64,000 bases of DNA. Origin: Lachnospiraceae bacterium MA2020 (GTDB taxonomy: Bacteria; Bacillota; Clostridia; Lachnospirales; Lachnospiraceae). Of this stretch, positions 48,282 to 58,372 are shown piece after piece. The DNA is taken from contig JQKK01000005.1 of assembly GCA_000746015.1 (NCBI GenBank), positions 1-64,000 on the forward strand, read 5' to 3'. The notes beneath the pieces were generated by a model. It saw only the letters and a list, made by a program, of their open reading frames with translations, ran no database searches and was not told the DNA's origin. A program made the translations under genes and the position numbers. Within the stretch, counting starts at the first letter, position 1. Each line of letters starts with the position of its first letter.

Positions 48282-48328
48282 TTATAACTGGCGGAAATAT
48301 CGATAGAATTTAATAATAGCAAACAGTT

Positions 48329-49231
48329 TTATTGCAATTCAGCGATATATTTCCTCATAGTATTCATCACCACTTTTTTGTTTCCGCTCCAGAGTGGAGC
48401 TATGAGCAGCTTTTTTGGTCCATCGCCGGTGAGGCGGTGGACTATTGTATTTGGAGAAAGTAGCTTTAAGCATTTGCCTACTATCTCGCAGTATTCCTCA
48501 AGTGTGTAGACATGAAATGGCTTTGCCTCGTAGAGCTCAGCTAAGGCGGTGCCGCGGAGTATATGCAGGAGCTGCAGCTTGATGCCAAATAGTGTAGGGC
48601 TGAGCTCAGAAAGATACCTGACGGTTGAGAGTATGTCTTCGTCAGTTTCGCCCGGAAGCCCGAGTATCACATGTACGACAACTTTGAGTCCGGCAGCGGT
48701 CAGGCGTCTGTAAGCATCTGCAAACACTTCGAGTGTGTAGCCTCGATTGATAAGAGTCGCGGTGGATTCATGTATTGTCTGGAGACCAAGTTCTACCCAC
48801 ACTTCTTTATTCTGATTTAATTTCCCTAAAAAATGTATCATCTCATCTTCTAGGCAATCTGGACGTGTTCCGATGGAAAGACCAACTATTTCCGGATGGG
48901 AAAGCACTTCTGCAAATATATTTTTTAAGTACTCCTGATTGCCGTAAGTGTTGGTATATGACTGAAAGTAAGCGATATATTTCCTTTCAGATACAGGGAT
49001 TTTTGATGAAATCTTGCGGTCAACAAGCGCCTTTGCCTCAATAAGCTGCTCATCAAGGGAAGATGCAGTGGAAGCAAAATCACCTGAGCCGCCCTCTGAG
49101 CAGAAGATACAGCCGCCACGTGAAATAGTGCCGTCGCGGTTTGGGCAGGTGCATCCGCTTGTGAGGGAGAGCTTATAGACCTTTGTATTATATTTTTGTT
49201 TTAAATAGTCAGATAAAGATATATAATTCAT
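48329..49231 (-). CDS. TIGR01212-family radical SAM protein (YhcC-like)
   Basis: 300 residues. The radical SAM cluster motif appears as CTCPNRDGTISRGGCIFCSEGG, with GTRPDCL, ELGLQTIHE and HVILGLPGE following, as in YhcC/TIGR01212 proteins. The reaction is unknown in most members; some have been linked to tRNA or cell-wall chemistry without proof. It is transcribed away from the MATE gene. Confidence 0.85.
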   Translation of the reverse strand: MNYISLSDYLKQKYNTKVYKLSLTSGCTCPNRDGTISRGGCIFCSEGGSGDFASTASSLDEQLIEAKALVDRKISSKIPVSERKYIAYFQSYTNTYGNQEYLKNIFAEVLSHPEIVGLSIGTRPDCLEDEMIHFLGKLNQNKEVWVELGLQTIHESTATLINRGYTLEVFADAYRRLTAAGLKVVVHVILGLPGETDEDILSTVRYLSELSPTLFGIKLQLLHILRGTALAELYEAKPFHVYTLEEYCEIVGKCLKLLSPNTIVHRLTGDGPKKLLIAPLWSGNKKVVMNTMRKYIAELQ

Positions 49232-49352
49232 GAGCTAATTATACATGAATTATCGAATGAAAAATAGAACTTTCAATATGAAATCGAAATATACAAATTC
49301 ATAGACGGGTGCTATGATTAAAATATAAAAAAATACGAAGGAGTAAGTAGTT

Positions 49353-50717
49353 TTGAGTTCCAGATCATCTAAATATGAGATAGAAATGACAAAAGGACCT
49401 TTGTTTGGTAAGATCCTTCTTTTTGCCATCCCATTAATGTTTTCAAGCATACTTCAGCTGCTGTTTAACGCCGCAGATATTATCATTGTAGGTCAGTTTG
49501 CAAAAAACGGTCCGCAGTCCATAGCCGCGGTTGGAGCGACTGCAGCACTTATAAATATGCTTGTGAGTCTGTTTGTAGGTGTAGCTGTCGGTGTAAATGT
49601 GCTTGTCGCGAAGTTTTATGCTGTAAAAAATGATAAGGCAGTAAGCGAGACTGTCCATACTTCGCTGATGCTGAGTATTGTCGGAGGTATCATACTTGCC
49701 GTGATCGGAGTAATGGTGTCAAAACCCGTTCTGCTTGCTATGGGGACACCTGATGATGTAATCGATCTGGCAACGACTTATATGCGCATCTATTGCTGTG
49801 GTATGCCGTCGCTGTTTTTATACAACCTTGGAAGCGCCACACTCAGAGCAGTAGGAGATACCAGACGGCCGCTCTATTTCCTTGCAATAAGCGGAGTTTT
49901 GAATATCATATTGAATATTTTTCTTGTAGTAGGTCTGCACCTTGATGTTGCAGGAGTTGCGATAGCGACTATAGTATCAGAAACACTTTCGGCAGCGCTT
50001 GTACTTATATGCCTTGCGAAATCTGACCAGAGCTATAAGTTTGAAGTGAAGAAAATGAGATTTTATCCGGATAAATTCACAAAGATCCTTGCGCTTGGAA
50101 TCCCCGCTGGACTTCAGGGCATGATTTTTTCGTTTTCAAATGTGTTGATACAGTCATCCGTAAACTACTTTGGATCGATGGTCATGGCAGGAAATGCAGC
50201 AGCTCAGAACCTTGAAGGTTTTGTCTATATGTCGATGAACTCGGTCTATCAGGCATGTGTTACCTTTACAAGTCAGAACCTGGGAGCCGGCAAATATGAG
50301 CGTATTCATAAGGTGCTTGGAGCATGTCTTGTCATAGTGACAGCGGTAGGACTTATCATGGGAAATGCATTTTATTTCTTTGGTACAGAGATGTTAGGTA
50401 TATTTACAAAGAACCCGGAGACGATACAGTATGGTCTTAACAGAATGGCTATAATCTGCGTTCCGTACTTCCTTTGCGGACTTATGGATACAGCCTGCGG
50501 TTCACTGAGAGGCCTTGGCTACTCAGTACTTCCTATGGTAGTTTCACTTATCGGTGCATGTGGGTTAAGAATCGTGTGGATATATACGGTATTTAGGGTA
50601 TTTCACAATCTGACAGTGCTCTACATTTCGTATCCGGTGACATGGGCGATAACGGCATGCGTGCACATCATCTGCTATATGGTAATTGTCAGAAAAAAGG
50701 GGTGGAATACCAAGTGA
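49353..50717 (+). CDS. MATE family efflux transporter
   Basis: 454 residues, about 12 transmembrane helices in two homologous halves. The start of the first half (PLFGKILLFAIPLMFSSILQLLFNAADIIIVGQF) and the second (ILALGIPAGLQGMIFSFSNVLIQSSVNYFG) are typical of MATE antiporters, which export drugs or metabolites using Na+ or H+. Translation starts at TTG with GAAGGAG upstream. The substrate is unknown. Confidence 0.92.
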   Translation: MSSRSSKYEIEMTKGPLFGKILLFAIPLMFSSILQLLFNAADIIIVGQFAKNGPQSIAAVGATAALINMLVSLFVGVAVGVNVLVAKFYAVKNDKAVSETVHTSLMLSIVGGIILAVIGVMVSKPVLLAMGTPDDVIDLATTYMRIYCCGMPSLFLYNLGSATLRAVGDTRRPLYFLAISGVLNIILNIFLVVGLHLDVAGVAIATIVSETLSAALVLICLAKSDQSYKFEVKKMRFYPDKFTKILALGIPAGLQGMIFSFSNVLIQSSVNYFGSMVMAGNAAAQNLEGFVYMSMNSVYQACVTFTSQNLGAGKYERIHKVLGACLVIVTAVGLIMGNAFYFFGTEMLGIFTKNPETIQYGLNRMAIICVPYFLCGLMDTACGSLRGLGYSVLPMVVSLIGACGLRIVWIYTVFRVFHNLTVLYISYPVTWAITACVHIICYMVIVRKKGWNTK

Positions 50718-50781
50718 CATATTAAGAATAAGATTATATAATTATTCATAAATTTGGTTGGCTAAAGTGAAAGGAGCACGT

Positions 50782-51744
50782 ATGAAAATAGTAGTTGCGG
50801 ATGTAGACAGCGTTGGATCAGACCTTGATTTTCGCATTTATGATGATCTTGGTGAAACCGTTTATTATGGCGACAGCATCAATGATGCAAACGCAAAAGA
50901 GAGACTTAAAGGTGCTGAAGTACTCCTTGTAAATAAGAGTAAGATCTCAAAAGAGGTCATAGCGCAGGCACCGGACCTCGGGCTCGTATGTGTGTTTGCA
51001 ACAGGCTATGACAACGTAGATACTGCTGCATGTAAAGAGGCAGGTATCAAGGTTGCAAATGTAGTAAATTATTCGACAGCATCTGTAGCTCAGCATACAT
51101 TTTCTTTGCTGCTCTATCTGATGGAAAACATGAGGCATTATGATGAGTTTGTAAAGGACGGCAGCTATGCAAATCAGCCGCATTTCTGTTGTCTCGACAT
51201 TCCTTTTGCTGAGCTCAACGGTAAAACTTATGGAATAGTCGGCATGGGAAACATAGGTAAGCAGGTAGCAAGGATAGCAACTGCGTTTGGTGCAAATGTA
51301 ATCTTTTATCCATCAAGCGGACACAGCGGATATAAAGAGTATCCTCAGGTTTCCTTTGATGAGCTGCTTGAGAGGTCAGATGTGATCTCGCTCCACTGCC
51401 CTCTTAGCGACAAGACAAGGAACCTTTTCAACAAAGAGGCATTTAAGAAGATGAAGAATACCGCTTATCTTATAAATGTTGCCCGCGGTGCGGTAGTTGT
51501 CGAGGAAGACCTGTATGAGGCACTTGCAAACGGTGAGATAAAAGGTGCAGGACTTGATGTACTTAATCCGGAGCCGATGAAGAAGGATTCCATGCTTTTG
51601 AAGATCCAGGACAGCGGAAAGCTTATAGTAACACCGCATATGGCATGGGGAAGCAATGAGGCAAGAAGTAAGTGTCTTGATGAAGTGAAGCAGAACGTGA
51701 TAGCATACCAAAATGGCAAAAGCAGAAACATAGTAAATGAATAA
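50782..51744 (+). CDS. D-2-hydroxyacid dehydrogenase (glycerate dehydrogenase-like)
   Basis: 320 residues from ATG 50782 (AAAGGAG upstream). The NAD-binding motif is YGIVGMGNIGKQVARIA, catalytic Arg is in INVARGAVV, Glu in LDVLNPEPM, and His in VTPHMAWGS. It should reduce a 2-keto acid such as hydroxypyruvate or pyruvate; HMAW resembles glycerate dehydrogenases. A weak N-terminal catalytic domain similarity fits. It follows the MATE gene with 64 bases between. Confidence 0.88.
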   Translation: MKIVVADVDSVGSDLDFRIYDDLGETVYYGDSINDANAKERLKGAEVLLVNKSKISKEVIAQAPDLGLVCVFATGYDNVDTAACKEAGIKVANVVNYSTASVAQHTFSLLLYLMENMRHYDEFVKDGSYANQPHFCCLDIPFAELNGKTYGIVGMGNIGKQVARIATAFGANVIFYPSSGHSGYKEYPQVSFDELLERSDVISLHCPLSDKTRNLFNKEAFKKMKNTAYLINVARGAVVVEEDLYEALANGEIKGAGLDVLNPEPMKKDSMLLKIQDSGKLIVTPHMAWGSNEARSKCLDEVKQNVIAYQNGKSRNIVNE

Positions 51745-51757
51745 TTGAGGTTATAGT

Positions 51758-52375
51758 TTGGATAACAGAGCTAAAGCGTTGATCGCGAATATTATAATAG
51801 TATTAACGGAGATATCAGGCTTTATATGGCATTTTTTGCATGAAAAGGAGACTTTTAGATATTATACACAGGACAGTAATCTTTTTTCGTTGATAGCCAG
51901 CACAGCATTTGCAGTATGGCTATTGAAAAATTTGAAAACGAAAGCAAAAGTTCCAATGATTTTAAGGATGCTGAGATATATGGGGGCAACGGCATTGTCA
52001 TTGACATTTCTGGTTGTTTTACTGATACTTGCACCTGCAAAGGGGGCAAATGGTCACTACATCATGATGTTTTCTAAATGGTCATCATTTTGCTTTCATA
52101 CTCTTTGTCCTATACTGTCATTTATATCATTTTGCTTTTTGGAGAAGCATGAGAAGCTGACAATGAAGGACAATTTTATAGTGATAGTTCCGACTTGTAT
52201 ATATGCGGTAGTACTCCTGATCATGAATGCCGCCAGAATCATAGAAGGGCCGTATTTCTTTTTCCATATATATGAGCAGCCGGTATGGACATCGATCATG
52301 TGGCTGATAGTGCTTGTAACTTTTGATTTTCTTATAGGGCTGGCCATACGGAAAATAGCTGTAGCAAAGCGTTAG
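51758..52375 (+). CDS. Pr6Pr-like integral membrane protein
   Basis: 205 residues with six predicted transmembrane helices. YYTQDSNLFSLIAS after the first helix and FHTLCPILSF in the middle recall Pr6Pr/AIG1-like membrane proteins. Translation starts at TTG. The function is unknown. It follows the dehydrogenase by 13 bases and precedes rsuA, so co-transcription is likely. Confidence 0.55.
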   Translation: MDNRAKALIANIIIVLTEISGFIWHFLHEKETFRYYTQDSNLFSLIASTAFAVWLLKNLKTKAKVPMILRMLRYMGATALSLTFLVVLLILAPAKGANGHYIMMFSKWSSFCFHTLCPILSFISFCFLEKHEKLTMKDNFIVIVPTCIYAVVLLIMNAARIIEGPYFFFHIYEQPVWTSIMWLIVLVTFDFLIGLAIRKIAVAKR

Positions 52376-52408
52376 TTTATTATAATAATTGAATGGAGCT
52401 AGGAAAAC

Positions 52409-53113
52409 TTGAGATTGGATAAACTGCTGGCAGATATGAATGTCGGCACGAGAAGTGAAATTAAAAAAGTAATACGAAAAGGTCAGGTGACTGTGAATGG
52501 CGAAGTCGTAAAGGACGCGTCTATATCGGTTACGGGCGAGGAAGAGATAATCTACGCGGGCGAAAAAGTAGGCTACGAAGAGTATGAATACTACATGATG
52601 AATAAGCCTGCGGGAGTGATATCTGCAAGTGATGACAAGAGGCAGGAGACTGTGCTGGACCTCATGGATGACCGTAGGCGCAAGGATCTCTTCCCTGTAG
52701 GAAGGCTCGATAAGGACACTGTAGGACTTTTGCTTATCACAAATGACGGACAGCTTGCACATGAGCTTCTGTCGCCTAAAAAGCACGTAGATAAGACGTA
52801 CAGGGTAAAGGTCACGGGAGAGCTGTCAGAGGATGATGTAGAGAAATTTTCTAAGGGATTTAAGGTAGATGACAGCTTTACTGCATTGCCGTCGAAGCTT
52901 GAAATAATAAGTGCCGGAGAGACTTCTGAGGCGTTGATAACTATACAGGAAGGGAAGTTTCATCAGATAAAGAGAATGTTTCTTGCTGTAGGAAAAGAAG
53001 TAGTATACCTAAAGCGTCTTACAATGGGCCCGATAAGCCTTGATGAAAAGCTTGAAGAGGGTGAATACCGCCGTTTGACAGAGAAAGAAATAGAAAAACT
53101 GAAAAATAGGTAA
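52409..53113 (+). CDS. rsuA: 16S rRNA pseudouridine(516) synthase RsuA-like
   Basis: 234 residues. N-terminal S4 domain (LDKLLADMNVGTRSEIKKVIRKGQVTVNG) and the catalytic motif FPVGRLDKDTVGLLLITNDG with the active-site Asp, then GKFHQIKRMFLAVGKEV. It makes pseudouridine in rRNA; RsuA is the best match, though RluB/RluE-type relatives cannot be excluded. Translation starts at TTG. A GGCAGAGC/GCTCTGCC hairpin just after the stop (53120-53150) is a probable terminator. Confidence 0.85.
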   Translation: MRLDKLLADMNVGTRSEIKKVIRKGQVTVNGEVVKDASISVTGEEEIIYAGEKVGYEEYEYYMMNKPAGVISASDDKRQETVLDLMDDRRRKDLFPVGRLDKDTVGLLLITNDGQLAHELLSPKKHVDKTYRVKVTGELSEDDVEKFSKGFKVDDSFTALPSKLEIISAGETSEALITIQEGKFHQIKRMFLAVGKEVVYLKRLTMGPISLDEKLEEGEYRRLTEKEIEKLKNR

Positions 53114-53119
53114 GATAAA

Positions 53120-53150
53120 AGGCAGAGCTGCTATTTTAGTGGCTCTGCCT
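53120..53150 (+). terminator. Terminator-like hairpin after rsuA
   Basis: AGGCAGAGC pairs with GCTCTGCCT around a short loop; only TTAGC follows on the + strand, while AAAA precedes it, giving T on the minus strand. It probably serves the converging DeoR-family gene as well. Confidence 0.6.
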
Positions 53151-53161
53151 TAGCTGTATGC

Positions 53162-53965
53162 TTATGCGGTGATGATGTTAAGATTTGCTTCCTCTGCACG
53201 CTGGAGGATGTCCGGATTGATATCGGTATCTGTGATAAACGTGAAGTCCTTGGATAAAGGACATACGATGGAGATATATCCGTTTTCAAATTTTGAGTGG
53301 TCTGCTAAGACAAAAAGCTGCTTGGAAGACTTGATAATAGCACGCTTAACCTGCATCTTTGGTGTGGCGCTTGATGTGATGCCGACATCGAGATTTACGC
53401 TGTGTACGCCGATAAAGCCCTTGTCGACGTGAAGCTTCTCAATGGCTGAGATGGCATCATCGCCTAAGGTCGCTGCGAGATGACCGCCGGACTGACCGCC
53501 TACGTAGCCTCCGATAACGTGAAGCTCAACGTGTGATGACTCTGATAGCTCGAAGGCGCTGCGGATACCGTTAGTGACAACGATGAGCTCCTTTTCGGGA
53601 TGCTTCGCGATGTGTGAAGCGAGGAAATAACCGGTGGATGAATCATCGATCAAAATAGCTTCACCCTCTTCGATGTAGCTGAAAGCTTTTTCTGCTATAC
53701 GTTTTTTCTCTTCAACATATTTTGCAAAAATCTTTTGCTCAGATGGCTTCTTCGTAACATCTTCAGCGGCAACTGCTCCACCTCTTGTCCTCACCAAAAG
53801 TCCCTCTGCACATAGATCTCGTATATCATTTCTTATAGTAACTTCAGAACAATCAAAAAGAATACTCAACTCTGAATTTTTTACTGAGCCATTCTTCTCA
53901 ATCTCCTCCAAAATGGCTTTACGCCTATCCTGGGTAATTTTTAATGCTACTGCACCATTTGCCAT
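53162..53965 (-). CDS. DeoR-family transcriptional regulator
   Basis: 267 residues from ATG 53965 (GAGGTG upstream). N-terminal DeoR HTH (NSELSILFDCSEVTIRNDIRDLCAEGLLVRTRGGAV) and C-terminal sugar-phosphate-binding domain with IAEKAFSYIEEGEAILIDDSST and VLADHSKF. DeoR/GlpR regulators usually repress sugar or polyol genes and respond to a phosphorylated sugar. No transport or sugar-kinase operon is beside it, so the target is unknown. Confidence 0.9.
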   Translation of the reverse strand: MANGAVALKITQDRRKAILEEIEKNGSVKNSELSILFDCSEVTIRNDIRDLCAEGLLVRTRGGAVAAEDVTKKPSEQKIFAKYVEEKKRIAEKAFSYIEEGEAILIDDSSTGYFLASHIAKHPEKELIVVTNGIRSAFELSESSHVELHVIGGYVGGQSGGHLAATLGDDAISAIEKLHVDKGFIGVHSVNLDVGITSSATPKMQVKRAIIKSSKQLFVLADHSKFENGYISIVCPLSKDFTFITDTDINPDILQRAEEANLNIITA

Positions 53966-54268
53966 ATTTTTCACCTCTTCCACACACATTATAGCACAGA
54001 TTTAGGAAAAAACAACGTAAACGAAAGTATATTGTATAATAAATGAAAACAACACCAAAGCACTTTGAATAAAATACAAAAATAAACAGCAAGAATTCAA
54101 AACTATAGCAACAGCAAATAAATGTGGTAGCGAAAAGATTATATGTGCAAATAGAACAAAAGAAAAAATAAAAACGAAAGTAAAATCTGTGATATAATAA
54201 AACGGAAAATGTTTTATAGTGAACGTCAAAAATTTGCCGTTTACCATAATTAGCTTTAAGGAGTACAT
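53966..54268. other. AT-rich divergent promoter region
   Basis: Gene-free ~300 bp. On the minus strand TATAAT (53993-53988) with TTGTTT 16 bp upstream is a likely promoter for the DeoR-family gene. On the + strand TATAAT (54193-54198) precedes pth, without a good -35. No other structure seen. Confidence 0.5.
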
Positions 54269-54829
54269 ATGTTCGTAATAGCTGGACTTGGAAATCCGGG
54301 GCCGAAATATAGCGGAACCCGCCACAATGTAGGATTTGACACTATAGATATACTTGCCGATAAATACGGCATAGCGATAGATTTTGAGAAGCATAAGGCA
54401 ATGTGCGGCAAGGGCGTGATCGAGGGAAATAAGGTGCTTTTGGTGAAGCCACTGACCTTTATGAACCTCAGTGGTGAGGCTCTGCAGCAGATCGCAGCAT
54501 ACTATAAGATAGATCCGGAGGAAGAGCTTATAGTCATTTCTGACGATATAGATCTGGATCCCGGCAGGATAAGGATAAGACCAAAGGGAAGTGCCGGTGG
54601 TCATAACGGACTCAAAAATATCATTGCGCTATTGGGAACGGATAAGTTTGCCAGAGTCAAGATTGGTGTCGGAAGCAAGCCTAAGGGATGGGACCTTGCA
54701 GACTGGGTACTCGGACATTTTGACGGTGAAGATGCCGCAGCGGTAAAAGAATCTAAACAGAGAGCTGCAGAGGCAGTAGTCACCATGATGAACGAGGGAG
54801 TAGACTCTGCGATGAATAAATTTAATTGA
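54269..54829 (+). CDS. pth: Peptidyl-tRNA hydrolase
   Basis: 186 residues. Frees tRNA from stalled peptidyl-tRNA. The N-terminus VIAGLGNPGPKYSGTRHNVGFD carries the catalytic His in RHNVG; VKPLTFMNLSGEA and IDLDPGRIRIRPKGSAGGHNGLKNI follow. AAGGAG precedes the ATG. mfd starts eight bases downstream, the standard pth-mfd pair. Confidence 0.97.
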   Translation: MFVIAGLGNPGPKYSGTRHNVGFDTIDILADKYGIAIDFEKHKAMCGKGVIEGNKVLLVKPLTFMNLSGEALQQIAAYYKIDPEEELIVISDDIDLDPGRIRIRPKGSAGGHNGLKNIIALLGTDKFARVKIGVGSKPKGWDLADWVLGHFDGEDAAAVKESKQRAAEAVVTMMNEGVDSAMNKFN

Positions 54830-54836
54830 GGTAGAT

Positions 54837-57800
54837 ATGAAGACGTTTTTAGAGCCACTTAAAAAATCATCGACATATAAAAAAATAGATGAAGCGCTTA
54901 TGAAGCGTGGAGTTGTCGAGATTGAAGGATGCGTAGATGCAGCAAAACCTCATATGATATCAGCACTCAGGTGCGATGCTCACTACAAGATCATCGTGAC
55001 GGTGGATGATACCCGTGCGCGTGCAATCTATGCAGACTACAGGCTCTATGATCCTGGTGTTGTATATTATCCGCCCAGAGATCTGATATTTTATCAGTCT
55101 GACCTCAACGGCAATCAGCTTATAAAGGACAGGATGGCGTGTGTAAAGGCGCTTATCGAAAATGAGAAAGTGACTATGATCACGACTTTTGATGCCCTGA
55201 TGGAGCATGAAAGCGGTATCAGACTGCTTAAGGAAAATGTAATCACCATAAATGCATCAGATACAGTCGATGAAAAGAAACTCACAAACCAGCTTGTAAA
55301 GAATGGTTATGAGAGGGCTGCAGAGGTCGAGGCAGCAGGCCAGTTTGCTGTAAGGGGTGGAATCATAGATATCTTTCCACTTACAGAGGAAAATCCCGTC
55401 AGGCTTGAGCTCTGGGGAGATGAAGTTGAGTCACTCAGGTCATTTGACGTAGGAAGTCAGAGATCTATAGAGAATCTTGAAAAAGTAGAGATTTATCCGG
55501 CAACGGATATGGTACTGTCTGAGGCAGATAAGCAGAAAGGCTTCGATGCAATCCGAAAGGAACTTGATTCGCAATATCAGAAGTTTCGAAAGGAAATGAA
55601 AACTGAGGCAGCATTCAGGCTCAAGACAGCAACAGAGGGCTTCATCGATGAAATGACGGACTTTGCAACGGCAGCCAATACGGTAAGCTATGCAAATTAC
55701 TTCTATGAAAAGATGTATTCAATCATTGATTTCTTTGATCCTGCAGAAACGCAGCTTTTCCTTGATGAGCCTGTACATCTCATCGAGAGGGGAGAGACGG
55801 TGCGCGCTGAGTTTGCAGACAGCATGAGTGCGAGGATCGAGCAGGGATATATACTTCCGAGGCAGAGCGATATCCTCTATAGTGTGGATGAGATATTTGC
55901 ACGCATTGAAAGATTCAGCACAGCAGCCATGTCTACTATACTTCAGGCGCAGGATAAGTACAAAGCGAGAGAGGTTTTTACAGTACATACAAGGTCTGTA
56001 AACTCTTATAACGGCAATTTTTCTTCGCTTGTATCTGACCTTGAAAAGCTCAAGAAAAACAAGTATACGGTCATACTTTTATCGGCTTCTACAACAAGAG
56101 CAAAGCGACTGGTGGACGATCTTGATGAAAATGGTATAAACGCTTTCTTTTCGGATACTTTCGAACGGGTTTTGAAAAGCGGCGAAATAATGACAGCCAA
56201 CGGAAACTGCTCAAGGGGATATGAATATCCGGATCTGCATCTTGCGGTAATTACCGAAACTGATATTTTCGGAGGAAGAAAGAAACGAAAGAAAAAGAAG
56301 CATCATACTTACGAAGGTGAACATATCTCAAGTTTCACCGATCTCGTAGTGGGTGACTATGTAATTCACGAAAATTACGGACTCGGAGTTTACGAAGGTA
56401 TTGAGCATATCGAGATAGACGGAGTGACGCGAGACTATGTAAAGATAGGCTATCGTGATGATGCCAGTGTGTATGTGATAGCTTCTAACCTTGATGTACT
56501 TCAGAAATATGCGTCAAAAGACGCTGAGAAAAAGCCGAAGCTAAATAAACTTGGCACGCAGGAGTGGAGCCGTACACGCGAGAAAGTCAAGGGAGCAGTC
56601 GAGGGCGTGGCGAAGAAGCTTGTGCAGCTGTATGCCGAAAGGCAAAAGGCAGAGGGCTTTGTCTATGGGCCGGATACAGTATGGCAAAGGGAATTTGAGG
56701 AGATGTTCCCATATGAGGAGACCGATGACCAGAACATGGCCATAGAGGCTGTAAAGCATGATATGGAAAGCAGCAAGATCATGGACAGGCTCATATGTGG
56801 TGATGTCGGATTTGGCAAGACTGAAGTTGCAATAAGAGCGGCATTTAAGGCTGTGCAGGAAAATAAGCAGGTGGCTTTCTTAGTTCCGACGACTATCCTT
56901 GCAGAGCAGCATTACCACACTTTCAAAGAGAGGATGAAGGAGTATCCGGTTAAAGTCGCAATGCTGAGCCGTTTCAGAAGTGCCGCACAGAACAAAAAGA
57001 CGCTGGCGGATGTTAAGAAAGGGCTTGTAGATATCGTTATCGGTACGCACAGGCTCTTGTCTAAGGACGTTGAGTTTAAGGATCTTGGACTTCTCATAAT
57101 TGACGAGGAGCAGAGATTTGGCGTGACGCATAAGGAGCGTATCAAGGAGATGCGTAGGAATGTGGATGTGCTGGCGCTTTCAGCAACGCCTATCCCGAGG
57201 ACGCTTCACATGAGCCTTGTGGGTATCCGCGATATGAGTGTACTTGAGGAAGCACCGCAGGAGAGGATGCCGATACAGACTTTTATCATGGAGTACAGCG
57301 ACGAGATGGTGCGTGAGGGTATCAGACGTGAATTATCCCGTGGTGGTCAGGTATATTATGTATATAACAGAGTGAATGATATAGCAGATGTCGCGGCGAG
57401 AATAGAGAAGCTTGTGCCGGATGCAAATGTTGCGTATGCGCATGGGCAGATGAAGGAGCGTGAGCTTGAGGATATCATGGGTGATTTTATCAATGGTGAG
57501 ATCGATGTACTTATATCGACAACCATAATAGAGACCGGTATCGATATCCCGAACGTCAACACCATGATCATCTCTGATGCAGACAGAATGGGACTGTCGC
57601 AGCTCTATCAGCTTCGAGGGCGCGTAGGACGGTCAAACAGAGCAGCATACGCATTTCTCCTCTATAAGCGTGATAAGATGCTTAAGGAGACAGCAGAGAA
57701 GCGTCTGGCGGCCATAAGGGAGTTTAGTGACCTTGGAAGCGGTTTTAGGATAGCTATGAAAGATCTTGAGATAAGGGGTGCCGGAAATGTGCTTGGAGCA

Positions 57801-58352
57801 GAGCAGCATGGACACATGGAGGCTGTAGGATATGACCTTTACTGCAAGATGCTCGATATGGCGGTCAAGCAGGAAAAGGGAGAGAAGGTGGCTCCGGACT
57901 TTACGACTACAATCGATATTGATGAAGATGCTTTCCTTCCAAACAGCTATGTAAAAAATGAGAATCAGAAGCTTGATCTTTACAGAAGGATCGCGACTAT
58001 TGCCAACGAGGAAGAAGCGCAGGATATGCGCGATGAGCTGAAAGACAGGTTTGGCAAGCTTCCGAAGAGTGTTGAGAATCTGATAGATATCTCGCTTATA
58101 AGGGAGAAGGCGCATACGGTATTTATCGAGCGGCTGTCGGCTAAAGAAAACACCATAATATTTGATATCTTTGGCAAGGCGGAGCTAAATCCGACTGCGA
58201 TCGAGCCGCTTCTTGATAAATTTGACGGAGCTCTGAGGTTTAAGGCTGCCGGTAAGCCGATATTTATATATAAACGCGGCAGGGATGAGAAAGAAAGTTT
58301 TATAAGCATTTCTGCGAGAGTGCTTGATGAGATGAAGATACTGTTGGGGTAA
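54837..58352 (+). CDS. mfd: Transcription-repair coupling factor
   Basis: 1171 residues, normal Mfd length. Removes RNA polymerase stalled at DNA damage and recruits UvrAB. The N-terminal UvrB-like module has GIIDIFPLTEENPVRLELWGDE; the RNA-polymerase-interaction domain follows VVGDYVIHENYGLGVYEGI. The translocase has Walker A GDVGFGKTEVAIRAAF, DEEQRFG, and motif VI QLYQLRGRVGRSNR; the C-terminal domain ends it. It starts eight bases after pth. Confidence 0.97.
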   Translation: MKTFLEPLKKSSTYKKIDEALMKRGVVEIEGCVDAAKPHMISALRCDAHYKIIVTVDDTRARAIYADYRLYDPGVVYYPPRDLIFYQSDLNGNQLIKDRMACVKALIENEKVTMITTFDALMEHESGIRLLKENVITINASDTVDEKKLTNQLVKNGYERAAEVEAAGQFAVRGGIIDIFPLTEENPVRLELWGDEVESLRSFDVGSQRSIENLEKVEIYPATDMVLSEADKQKGFDAIRKELDSQYQKFRKEMKTEAAFRLKTATEGFIDEMTDFATAANTVSYANYFYEKMYSIIDFFDPAETQLFLDEPVHLIERGETVRAEFADSMSARIEQGYILPRQSDILYSVDEIFARIERFSTAAMSTILQAQDKYKAREVFTVHTRSVNSYNGNFSSLVSDLEKLKKNKYTVILLSASTTRAKRLVDDLDENGINAFFSDTFERVLKSGEIMTANGNCSRGYEYPDLHLAVITETDIFGGRKKRKKKKHHTYEGEHISSFTDLVVGDYVIHENYGLGVYEGIEHIEIDGVTRDYVKIGYRDDASVYVIASNLDVLQKYASKDAEKKPKLNKLGTQEWSRTREKVKGAVEGVAKKLVQLYAERQKAEGFVYGPDTVWQREFEEMFPYEETDDQNMAIEAVKHDMESSKIMDRLICGDVGFGKTEVAIRAAFKAVQENKQVAFLVPTTILAEQHYHTFKERMKEYPVKVAMLSRFRSAAQNKKTLADVKKGLVDIVIGTHRLLSKDVEFKDLGLLIIDEEQRFGVTHKERIKEMRRNVDVLALSATPIPRTLHMSLVGIRDMSVLEEAPQERMPIQTFIMEYSDEMVREGIRRELSRGGQVYYVYNRVNDIADVAARIEKLVPDANVAYAHGQMKERELEDIMGDFINGEIDVLISTTIIETGIDIPNVNTMIISDADRMGLSQLYQLRGRVGRSNRAAYAFLLYKRDKMLKETAEKRLAAIREFSDLGSGFRIAMKDLEIRGAGNVLGAEQHGHMEAVGYDLYCKMLDMAVKQEKGEKVAPDFTTTIDIDEDAFLPNSYVKNENQKLDLYRRIATIANEEEAQDMRDELKDRFGKLPKSVENLIDISLIREKAHTVFIERLSAKENTIIFDIFGKAELNPTAIEPLLDKFDGALRFKAAGKPIFIYKRGRDEKESFISISARVLDEMKILLG

Positions 58353-58372
58353 ATGACAAGGGTGCAGGGTAG

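Noticed and set aside
52127-52786. 219-codon minus-strand open frame
   Set aside because: It lies antisense to the membrane-protein and rsuA genes, both supported by family motifs.
54002-54604. 200-codon minus-strand open frame
   Set aside because: It overlaps pth on the opposite strand, is hydrophobic and AT-driven, and lacks a start site.
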